7,799 nucleotides of DNA. Origin: an uncultured Kineosporia sp. (GTDB lineage: Bacteria > Actinomycetota > Actinomycetes > Actinomycetales > Kineosporiaceae). Each line of letters begins with the position of its first letter. Position 1 is the first letter of the stretch. The position numbers and the translations under genes were made by a program. The stretch covers positions 1-7,799 of the forward strand of contig CALMAR010000046.1 of NCBI GenBank assembly GCA_937859855.1. The letters run 5' to 3'. The notes under the pieces are model-generated. The model saw nothing but the letters and a program-made list of their open reading frames with translations. It searched no databases and was not told the origin of the DNA. Below are positions 1 to 5,704 of the stretch, one piece after another.

Positions 1-102
1 GCCCAGTCGATGGTGGCGGTCAGCGGTGCGGTGGTGCTGGCACTGCTCACCGCGCACTCGGTCCGGCCACCGGTTACGCCGTCGGCTAGCGTGGCCCCGT
101 GA
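1..102 (+). CDS. 3' end of an unknown, probably membrane-anchored protein (partial)
   Basis: The frame starting at base 1 is open for 33 codons and stops at TGA 100-102; the 5' end lies outside the window. The visible tail has a hydrophobic stretch (MVAVSGAVVLALLTAHSV, about residues 4-21) that could be a membrane helix, followed by a short Pro/Ser/Thr/Val-rich end. Nearly all codons end in G or C, which is the coding signature here and supports this frame over the competing one. The stop overlaps the murB start as GTGA, so the two genes are probably translationally coupled in one operon. The family cannot be identified from 33 residues. The membrane-helix reading is inference from hydrophobicity alone. 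Confidence 0.6.
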   Translation, partial: AQSMVAVSGAVVLALLTAHSVRPPVTPSASVAP

Positions 103-1157
103 TCCTGCCGCCGGTGGCGCAGAACCTGAGTTCGCTGACCACGCTGCGGGCCGGCGGGCCGGCGGCACGCCTGGTGACGGCCTCGACCGCGCAGGAGCTG
201 GTTTCCGCGGTGTCGGCGGCGGATGCGGCGGGGGAGCCGGTGCTGCTGATCGCCGGCGGCTCGAACCTGCTGATCGGCGACGACGGCTTCGACGGCACGG
301 TGATCCGGGTCGCGACTGGGGGTGTCCGGGCCGAGTCGGTGGACTACTGCGGTGGAGCGGAGGTCACGGTTGAGGCGGGGGAGCCGTGGGATCCGTTCGT
401 GCTGCAGGCGGTTTCACAGGGCTGGAGCGGGCTGGAGACGCTGTCCGGGATCCCCGGGTCGACGGGGGCGACGCCGATCCAGAACGTGGGTGCCTACGGC
501 GGCGAGGTCGGTTCGTGTATCGCCCGGGTGCGGGCCTGGGACCGGTCCTCGCGCTCGATCCGCACCCTCACTTCTTCGGAATGTGGCTTCGGCTACCGGG
601 ATTCGCGGTTCAAACGGGAGCGGTTCAACGGCGGTCCTCGCTTCGTCGTGCTGCAGGTTCGGTTTCAGCTGCCGGTGGGAGACCTTTCCGCACCGATCCG
701 CTACGCCGAACTGGCGCGATCTCTTGGAGTGTCTTTGGGTGACCGGGTGCCGCTGGCCGATGTCCGCTCAGCTGTGCTGGCATTGCGGCGTTCGAAGGGA
801 ATGGTGCTGGATGACGCCGACCACGACACCTGGAGTGCGGGCTCGTTCTTCACCAATCCGGTTGTTTCCGCAGAGGATTCGGCTGCTCTTCCCGCTTCGG
901 CTCCTCGCTATCCCGGACCGGACGGCATGGTCAAGCTCAGCGCGGCCTGGCTGATCGAACAGGCGGGGTTCTCCAAGGGTTTCGGCCTGCCCGGACCGGC
1001 GGCGGTCTCGACCAAGCACACGCTGGCGATCACCAATCGCGGGACGGCCTCGGCGGCTGACCTGTTGGCCGTGGCCCGCCAGGTCCGGGACGGCGTCCGC
1101 TCGGTGTTCGGCATTTCCCTGGTGCCGGAACCCGAACTGGTCGGCTGCTCACTGTGA
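99..1157 (+). CDS. murB: MurB, UDP-N-acetylenolpyruvoylglucosamine reductase
   Basis: MurB is a cytoplasmic flavoenzyme that uses NADPH to reduce UDP-GlcNAc-enolpyruvate to UDP-MurNAc, the second committed step of peptidoglycan precursor synthesis. The 352-residue product has the family landmarks in order: N-terminal LTTLRAGGPA (13-22), FAD-binding AGGSNLL (52-58), GIPGSTGATPIQNVGAYGG (117-135), FGYRDSRFK (164-172, with the Tyr-Arg pair matching the substrate-binding YR of E. coli MurB), AGSFFTNP (247-254, where Ser249 matches the catalytic proton-donor Ser), KLSAAWLIEQAGFSKG (279-294) and the C-terminal GISLVPEPE (338-346) with the active-site Glu. Length is normal and all key residues are present, so it should be active. 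No good Shine-Dalgarno precedes the GTG start; the 4-nt overlap with the upstream gene suggests coupling. Its 3' end overlaps the convergent deaminase gene by 9 nt. Confidence 0.96.
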   Translation: MILPPVAQNLSSLTTLRAGGPAARLVTASTAQELVSAVSAADAAGEPVLLIAGGSNLLIGDDGFDGTVIRVATGGVRAESVDYCGGAEVTVEAGEPWDPFVLQAVSQGWSGLETLSGIPGSTGATPIQNVGAYGGEVGSCIARVRAWDRSSRSIRTLTSSECGFGYRDSRFKRERFNGGPRFVVLQVRFQLPVGDLSAPIRYAELARSLGVSLGDRVPLADVRSAVLALRRSKGMVLDDADHDTWSAGSFFTNPVVSAEDSAALPASAPRYPGPDGMVKLSAAWLIEQAGFSKGFGLPGPAAVSTKHTLAITNRGTASAADLLAVARQVRDGVRSVFGISLVPEPELVGCSL

Positions 1158-2225
1158 GCCGAGCCAAACGCTGATCTCGGAGTTCAGCTGCTGCTTCACC
1201 GGCTCGGGGGCGACCGACGCGTCGATGGAACTGCGGGCCAGGGCAGCCAGAGCGTCGTCGTCCATGTCGTGGACGTCGCGGGCGGCCTGGTACTGCGCGG
1301 CCAGCCGGGGGCCGAACAACAGCGGGTCGTCGGCGCCCAAAGCGATGGTGGCGCCGGCATCGACAAGGGTGGTCAGCGGAACGTCGGCCATGGTCGGGTA
1401 CACACCCAGCGCCACATTGCTGGCCGGGCAGACCTCGAGGGCGATCCCCGCGCCGACGATCCGCTTCAGCAGTTCCGGGTCCTCCGCCGACCGGACGCCG
1501 TGCCCGAGCCGTACTGGTTGTAACGAGTTCAGGGTGTGCCGGACGTGATCCGGGCCGAGCAGTTCGCCACTGTGCGGCACGTTGGCCAGCCCAGCGTTGC
1601 GCGAAATCCGGAAGGCAGCGGCGAATTCCTCGGTCACACCGCGTCTTTCGTCATTGCTCAGGCCGAAACCGACGACCGTGCCCGGACCTTCCCCGGCATA
1701 GCGGGCGGCTAGCCGGGCCAGCGTGCGAGCGTCGAGGGGATGCCGGGTACGGCTGGCCGCCACAATGATCGCCACCTGGCAGCCGGTGGTTCTGGTGGCT
1801 TCAGCGGCCGCGTCCAGGACGATCTCCAGGGCCGGGGTGAGGCCACCGACATGCGGCGCGTAGCCGGTCGGGTCGACCTGCATCTCCAGCCAGCGTGAGC
1901 CCTCGGCGGCGTCGTCCTCGGCGGCCTCGATCACGATCCGGCGCATGTCATCGGCGTCGCGGACGCAGGCCCGGGCGGCGTCGTACATGCGCTGGAAGCG
2001 GAACCAGCCGCGCTCGTCGGGGGTCAGCCGGAGCAAGTGATGTTCGCGCAAGGTCTCGGGCAGCCGGATGCCGTGCTTGGCGGCCAGGTCCTTGAGCGTC
2101 TGCGGGCGCATGCTGCCGGTGAAGTGCAGGTGCAGATGCGCCTTGGGCAGGCTCTCGACGCTGCGACCGGACGCAGTCGCCTGCTGCTCAGGAATTGCTT
2201 GACCGGAGGTGAGAACGCGCCCCAT
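1149..2225 (-). CDS. adenosine deaminase family protein (add-like, variant active-site motifs)
   Basis: This 358-residue protein belongs to the adenosine/AMP deaminase superfamily, zinc hydrolases that deaminate purine nucleosides or bases in salvage. Zinc-site motifs in order: HLHFTG (32-37; His32 and His34 match the HxH pair), PHSGE (217-221; His218 ligand and Glu221 proton shuttle), RLGHG (239-243; His242) and LGADDP (296-301; Asp299/Asp300). The metal and catalytic residues are therefore intact. Several substrate-side positions differ from textbook adenosine deaminase: HFTG replaces HLDG, PHSGE replaces THAGE, and GFGLSNDE replaces the usual GxxLAGDE. Substrate preference may therefore differ, and the gene symbol is withheld. 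The ATG at 2225 lacks a clear Shine-Dalgarno, and no better in-frame start precedes the conserved LPKAHLHLHF segment (26-35), so the N-terminus is uncertain by some residues. It converges on murB with a 9-nt overlap and no room for a separate terminator. Confidence 0.9.
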   Translation of the reverse strand: MGRVLTSGQAIPEQQATASGRSVESLPKAHLHLHFTGSMRPQTLKDLAAKHGIRLPETLREHHLLRLTPDERGWFRFQRMYDAARACVRDADDMRRIVIEAAEDDAAEGSRWLEMQVDPTGYAPHVGGLTPALEIVLDAAAEATRTTGCQVAIIVAASRTRHPLDARTLARLAARYAGEGPGTVVGFGLSNDERRGVTEEFAAAFRISRNAGLANVPHSGELLGPDHVRHTLNSLQPVRLGHGVRSAEDPELLKRIVGAGIALEVCPASNVALGVYPTMADVPLTTLVDAGATIALGADDPLLFGPRLAAQYQAARDVHDMDDDALAALARSSIDASVAPEPVKQQLNSEISVWLGSQ

Positions 2226-2369
2226 GAGGAGAGTCTGCCAGGCTGGGCGGCGTGGGCGATGTCCCCTGGGATGCAGGTGACCAAAGTCGCCTGGCGAGGC
2301 GCTCGAGACGAAGAACCCGGCTGGAGCTCCCCTCCGTGCGGTCCCAGCAGGCTCGGCGCGGGAGAGCCG

Positions 2370-2606
2370 TCAGGTGACTCCCGAGTACTTGCCGATCACG
2401 TACAAAGCGCCGATCAGGACGACAAGTACCAGCCAGCCGAAGCCCCCTGACCGCTCAACCACGACGATCGTTTCCGGACTGGATGACATCAACAGGGCCA
2501 GCCCAGCCACGATGATCACAATGACGATCAGTGTTCCGACGTCGCCGGAGCCGCCTGAGCCGGACGGCTCGGTCAGGCTTGTGCTTGCAAATGCTAGCGA
2601 AAACAT
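2370..2606 (-). CDS. small two-helix membrane protein, function unknown
   Basis: A 78-residue protein starts at ATG 2606. A longer TTG start at 2627 is possible, but a GGAGG Shine-Dalgarno sits 4 nt before this ATG, so I choose it. After a short Ser/Gly/Thr-rich N-terminus (1-22), two hydrophobic segments look like membrane helices: about 23-40 (VGTLIVIVIIVAGLALLM) and 58-72 (WLVLVVLIGALYVIG). A short loop carries PETIVVVERSGG (44-55), and the C-terminus is short. No catalytic motif or known family is recognised. It lies downstream of nothing on its strand in view and is divergent from the helix-turn-helix gene, so the two may share the intergenic control region. The coding call rests on the RBS plus the hydrophobic pattern; the function is unknown. 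Confidence 0.72.
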   Translation of the reverse strand: MFSLAFASTSLTEPSGSGGSGDVGTLIVIVIIVAGLALLMSSSPETIVVVERSGGFGWLVLVVLIGALYVIGKYSGVT

Positions 2607-2610
2607 TGCC

Positions 2611-2615
2611 CCTCC
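2611..2615 (-). promoter_or_regulatory. ribosome binding site of the small membrane protein
   Basis: On the minus strand the sequence reads GGAGGGGCAATG. The GGAGG core is 4 nt from the ATG at 2606. This decides the start in favour of ATG over the upstream TTG at 2627, which would place the RBS inside the coding region. Confidence 0.7.
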
Positions 2616-2716
2616 AGGTGGTGCCAAGGTTCAGATAACGGTCCCTTCAAGTCGGTGAATCAGCACGCTTGGGATTCATCGGCTGGGTGGCGGAGCATCC
2701 CTGCTCAGCCCTGACA

Positions 2717-2736
2717 GTTGCTTCAGGTTGCTTCAG
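2717..2736. repeat. perfect tandem 10-bp repeat, GTTGCTTCAG x2
   Basis: GTTGCTTCAG occurs at 2717-2726 and again at 2727-2736 with no spacer. A 10-bp period is about one helical turn, so a protein could bind both copies on the same face. It lies about 245 bp upstream of the helix-turn-helix gene and could be an operator for that protein, but this is inference only. Confidence 0.6.
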
Positions 2737-2789
2737 CTGATATTGCTGACACCAGCATGACTTGCTTGACGTAAATTGTCCATAACAAA

Positions 2790-2807
2790 ATCAGCTCTAC
2801 AGCTGAT
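2790..2807. repeat. 7-bp inverted repeat ATCAGCT-CTAC-AGCTGAT
   Basis: The arms at 2790-2796 and 2801-2807 are exact inverse complements around a 4-nt CTAC spacer. The right arm belongs to a 9-bp sequence (CAGCTGATA) that also occurs at 2734-2742. Such a site could be a dimer-binding operator or a small hairpin in the leader. Its regulatory role is inferred from location upstream of a helix-turn-helix gene. Confidence 0.5.
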
Positions 2808-2964
2808 ACAGCCTGAAGTGGCTGGCTTACCACCCAACAAACTGTTACGGTCCGTGCTTACTGCTCCGGAAGTATCGGCATCAGCGCTGACCAAGCCTCG
2901 ATGGCGTGACTCCATGCGACGCTCACGAGGCTTCAGCTCTGCTCAACGAGTCGCTGAAATATCA

Positions 2965-2975
2965 TGCCAAGGGGG
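2965..2975 (+). promoter_or_regulatory. ribosome binding site fixing the start of the helix-turn-helix gene
   Basis: AAGGGGG (2969-2975) lies 4 nt before GTG 2980 and is the only good Shine-Dalgarno for this frame, so it decides against the far-upstream TTG at 2776. The 11-nt sequence TGCCAAGGGGG (2965-2975) recurs exactly at 5686-5696 before the second glycosyltransferase-like gene. Confidence 0.7.
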
Positions 2976-2979
2976 TGCA

Positions 2980-4164
2980 GTGACCGAGCCAACAACGGCT
3001 CAGGAGGCACTAGGCCGGTTCCTCCGCAGTCTTCGCCAGACCTGGGATGACGTGAACGTCACCCAGAAAATCTTGGGCGACGCCATCGGTGCCAGCGCGG
3101 CCCTGATCTCGTCGTGGGAGGCCGCCAATGCGATCCCGCCAGAGGATCGCCTGCGCCAGTACGCCCTCTTCTTCAGCACCCATCGCAGCGTCGACTCCAA
3201 GCCGGCTGCCCTCATCCGTAGTAACGACCTCACTGCCGAAGAGGACCGCGAACGCGAGGACCTGATCGACAAGCTGGTCCGCCTCCGCGAGGAGGCCCTG
3301 CAGAAGCCAGCTCCTTCACGCCGCGAAACGGGCGCTCTGGGTGGCCGCTTCTGGTACTTCCCCGACGGCCAGCCGGTGACGATCCTCTGTACACCCTTCA
3401 GCCAGCGCCAGATACGAGGCCCAGGTCACGAGAGTGACGACATCACGGAGTCGATGGCGCCGATCCAGCAGTACGCGCTCAACCCCACACATCCGAACGC
3501 GATCAGGAATCTGAATAACGGCGACGTCGATGCCTTGCTTGAACTCGTCGGGCACATCCGGGCCGAGAATCCAGCCATCGATATTCGCTGGAGAACACTT
3601 GATGCCCTCACCTCGGCCAATGATCTCACTGGCAACACGGTAATACTCGGAGGTGCGGAGGCCGGTGTTGGGATAGAAATTGTTGACTCTTTTCGACGTC
3701 TGCTCGATCTTCCAGTCGATGTTCAGGTCGGAGAGGCTGACGAGGAATTCGATCTTCAATTCGTCGTCATAGAAGACCAAGATGGGCGACCGACTCTGGA
3801 GGGTAACAGGCGGCAGTACTATGGTCCCCGTTTCCGGCGAGACGAGTCCGCGCCAGGCCGACCCAAGACCATACAGAATGGTGCACCGGTCCTGGAGTAC
3901 GATCTGGCCTTGATCCTGAGGCGGTCCAATCCGCTCAATGCCTCGGCCACATTGACCATCTGCTCCGGTCTATTCAGTCGCGGTACCTACGGCGCAGTCC
4001 GCGCCTTCACCGATGCCAACCTACGGTCTCGCAACGAGCAATATCTTAATGATCTGGTCAAGCCAGCCGACTTCTGGATGCTGATCCAAGTTCCCGTGTT
4101 CGCTGGGGAAAGAACGGTCACCCCCGACCTCGGCCGACCCTTCCATAGGCTTAGAAGTTCGTGA
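2980..4164 (+). CDS. XRE-type helix-turn-helix protein with large C-terminal domain of unknown activity
   Basis: With the GTG start at 2980 the product has 394 residues. Residues about 10-65 form a Cro/C1-type helix-turn-helix; the recognition section reads VTQKILGDAIGASAALISSW (27-46). A charged, likely helical linker (about 84-108, rich in Glu/Arg/Lys) leads into a domain of some 270 residues. Landmarks of that domain are RFWYFPDGQPVTILCTP (123-139), DVDALLELVGHIRAENP (182-198), NTVILGGAEAG (219-229, beta-strand plus glycine turn typical of nucleotide-binding folds), LTICSGLFSRGTYGAVRAFTD (325-345, with the core CSGLFSRGTYGAVRA) and VTPDL (380-384). I recall similar helix-turn-helix proteins from other actinomycetes but know no assigned activity. 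It is too large for a simple repressor, so it may sense a ligand or nucleotide and control the genes downstream. The TGA stop overlaps the GTG of the next gene (GTGA), implying coupled translation. No membrane helix is seen, so it should be cytoplasmic. Confidence 0.87.
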   Translation: MTEPTTAQEALGRFLRSLRQTWDDVNVTQKILGDAIGASAALISSWEAANAIPPEDRLRQYALFFSTHRSVDSKPAALIRSNDLTAEEDREREDLIDKLVRLREEALQKPAPSRRETGALGGRFWYFPDGQPVTILCTPFSQRQIRGPGHESDDITESMAPIQQYALNPTHPNAIRNLNNGDVDALLELVGHIRAENPAIDIRWRTLDALTSANDLTGNTVILGGAEAGVGIEIVDSFRRLLDLPVDVQVGEADEEFDLQFVVIEDQDGRPTLEGNRRQYYGPRFRRDESAPGRPKTIQNGAPVLEYDLALILRRSNPLNASATLTICSGLFSRGTYGAVRAFTDANLRSRNEQYLNDLVKPADFWMLIQVPVFAGERTVTPDLGRPFHRLRSS

Positions 4165-5582
4165 TTCCCAGGATGCCCATATCGACTGTACAGCGATCAG
4201 AAGTCCCGGAGTCCGTCATCTCACCAAGTGTTTCCGCCCAGCACTTACTGGTGGGGCCTAAGCTCGGTCGTTCACGCAGCCTCGAAAGGGCCGCCAGGCT
4301 GGCATCACGCCGGGGAATCGCCTCTTGGGAAGGTCTTCGTCGAACCGCTCGTCCGAGTGCCCGGGTCTCCTACCGGGGCAGGCACAATCGTGCGTTGGTG
4401 CGACTCAGACTGAAGTCAGCGAACGCGGAGGTGGATGGCATCCCACAGGCGCCGGATGCCATCATTGTTCCCACGTCTCGGCCTCATGACTCGACCGTCC
4501 GCGGCATCGAGTTTGCTGTTCAGTTGGCCCGTAACACGGGTTGCTACCTCGTTCTGATGTGCAGCAAGGACGCGTCAGCCCAGCATTATCGTAAGAAGCT
4601 GGATAAGCAACTGTCTGACGGACAGCTGATCTGCGTCAATTCCAACTCGATGGCGCCCGACTGGCTGCCCCGGCTTTCAACGGATCAGCACCCTTTGGGC
4701 GTGCAGAATCGAAGCAACGATGTCAGCCGCAAACGCAACCTCGGCCTGGCGCTGGCGGCGGCCATGTCCTGGCGAGCGATACTGTTCATGGATGATGATG
4801 TTTTTCCAAGCCACAAAAAGACTGCTGACGCTTACTCGACATTGACGGTGAGCAGTCTTCGTGCGGCCATGGCAGTGTTCGCATCCAGTCCTGATCTAAA
4901 AGTAATCGGGTGGGAATCCCGCGATTTCAATGACAACTCAGTGGTTGGGCACGCCCGATCCGTATCCGGTCTGGCTCAAGGAGTTTTCCCGGGTAGCGGC
5001 GCCATGCTGGTCAGGTGCGAACAGGCTCCATTCTTTCCGAACATATATAACGAAGACTGGTTGTTCATGATTGCTTGCGCGGTAAAATCTAAGCGGCCGC
5101 ATCAGACTCTTTCAGTGGCCGGATCCGTCCGGCAGCAGAAATATGAACCCTTTGTACAGAGTCGCGCGAGGGGCGAAGAACTTGGAGACATCCTTGGTGA
5201 GGGAATGATGAATCTCCTTGAAGATCACGGTACTAGGGCTATGAACAGGGCCAATTCTCGCTTGTTCTGGAACAGGTCTATTCGAATTCGCGGCAAGATG
5301 ATCCGGCGTGTTAATAAGTCGCTGAGTGGCCGGAACGCTAATCTGCCCCCCAGAGAGAAGGCCAAGATCACCCAAGCCCTCAGGGCATCCTTGAGCGTCC
5401 AGTCCCAAGCTCAGGCAGATCAGATCATCGATTTCGTGCGAAGTTGGCGTTCGGACGGCCCGGACTGGTCTGTGCACTTGAAAAAACTGGCCAAGGCTGT
5501 GCAAGGTGATGACCGGACCACAACGCTCAAGGCGTTTGCCGCTGGCGAGGCGCCTCCTGGCCTGCTGCTGAAGATCTGCTGA
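4161..5582 (+). CDS. GT-A-like glycosyltransferase, first of a tandem pair
   Basis: The product is 473 residues. The core starts at DAIIVPTSR (99-107), typical of the first beta-strand of a nucleotide-sugar-binding GT-A fold. It continues with SRKRNLGLALA (189-199), AILFMDDDVFP (206-216, an Asp-rich motif suited to bind metal and the sugar-nucleotide diphosphate), NDNSVVGHA (257-265), GSGAMLV (278-284), YNEDWLF (296-302) and GEELGDILGEG (338-348). A helical region follows, including FVRSWRSDGPDW (425-436). The same order occurs in the gene at 5705, so the two are full-length paralogues. The sugar donor and acceptor cannot be deduced. No signal peptide or membrane helix is visible. About 65 residues precede the first shared segment, so the true start is uncertain: GTG 4161 is favoured for its 4-nt overlap with the upstream stop, with ATG 4173 and GTG 4251 as alternatives, none with a good RBS. 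Base composition looks less GC-rich than the second copy. Confidence 0.75.
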   Translation: MIPRMPISTVQRSEVPESVISPSVSAQHLLVGPKLGRSRSLERAARLASRRGIASWEGLRRTARPSARVSYRGRHNRALVRLRLKSANAEVDGIPQAPDAIIVPTSRPHDSTVRGIEFAVQLARNTGCYLVLMCSKDASAQHYRKKLDKQLSDGQLICVNSNSMAPDWLPRLSTDQHPLGVQNRSNDVSRKRNLGLALAAAMSWRAILFMDDDVFPSHKKTADAYSTLTVSSLRAAMAVFASSPDLKVIGWESRDFNDNSVVGHARSVSGLAQGVFPGSGAMLVRCEQAPFFPNIYNEDWLFMIACAVKSKRPHQTLSVAGSVRQQKYEPFVQSRARGEELGDILGEGMMNLLEDHGTRAMNRANSRLFWNRSIRIRGKMIRRVNKSLSGRNANLPPREKAKITQALRASLSVQSQAQADQIIDFVRSWRSDGPDWSVHLKKLAKAVQGDDRTTTLKAFAAGEAPPGLLLKIC

Positions 5583-5704
5583 GCGGAGCACGTTAACGGC
5601 GGTAAGCGCGGGCGCTGTTCAAAGCGCACGGCATTACGGACAATCCTGGGTGTGCGGATATCACCTGTCCGTTCTGAAGCCTGTGTGCCAAGGGGGACTC
5701 GTCC
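5583..5704 (+). other. 122-nt spacer with a short hairpin and an RBS
   Basis: This gap between the two glycosyltransferase-like genes contains an 8-bp palindrome (CGTTAACG, 5591-5598) and a compact hairpin sequence (AGCGC at 5605-5609, GCGCT at 5612-5616) without a U-run. It could hold a separate promoter for the second gene, but no convincing -35/-10 pair was found. It ends with the RBS at 5690-5696. Confidence 0.4.
5686..5696 (+). promoter_or_regulatory. ribosome binding site of the second glycosyltransferase-like gene
   Basis: AAGGGGG (5690-5696) sits 8 nt before GTG 5705 and supports that start. The surrounding 11-mer TGCCAAGGGGG is identical to the one before the helix-turn-helix gene. 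Confidence 0.65.

Larger units (their letters stand above)
2607..2979. other. divergent intergenic control region, less GC-rich than its flanks
   Basis: This 373-nt stretch separates the minus-strand small membrane protein from the plus-strand helix-turn-helix gene and holds no gene I can support. It is visibly richer in A/T than the coding regions around 2730-2810. It contains a perfect 10-bp tandem repeat (2717-2736), a 7-bp inverted repeat (2790-2807) and a 9-bp direct repeat, CAGCTGATA (2734-2742 and 2800-2808). A TTGACG hexamer at 2766-2771 resembles a -35 box, but no convincing -10 lies 15-19 nt downstream, so no promoter is called. The last 68 codons are open in frame with the helix-turn-helix gene from a TTG at 2776, but the strong RBS before GTG 2980 argues that this part is leader rather than coding. 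Confidence 0.55.

Noticed and set aside
26..373. Plus-strand open frame of 115 codons overlapping the murB start
   Set aside because: Arg/Gly-rich translation typical of an off-frame in GC-rich DNA; murB motifs and the upstream gene's tail explain the region.
2359..2383. CGGGAG/CTCCCG stem near the end of the small membrane protein gene as a terminator
   Set aside because: Only a 6-bp stem with a 13-nt loop, overlapping the stop codon, and no U-tract.
2766..2796. Sigma-70-type promoter starting with TTGACG
   Set aside because: No acceptable -10 hexamer occurs 15-19 nt downstream.
2776..2979. Possible 68-codon N-terminal extension of the helix-turn-helix gene from TTG 2776
   Set aside because: No RBS at 2776, lower GC, no recognisable domain, and a strong AAGGGGG directly precedes GTG 2980, where the domain begins naturally.
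3316..3780. 154-codon minus-strand open frame inside the helix-turn-helix gene
   Set aside because: Lies fully antisense to a gene with clear motifs and has no RBS or recognisable domain of its own.
5112..5591. 159-codon minus-strand open frame over the first glycosyltransferase-like gene's 3' end
   Set aside because: Antisense shadow with no RBS; the plus-strand C-terminal region aligns with the paralogue.
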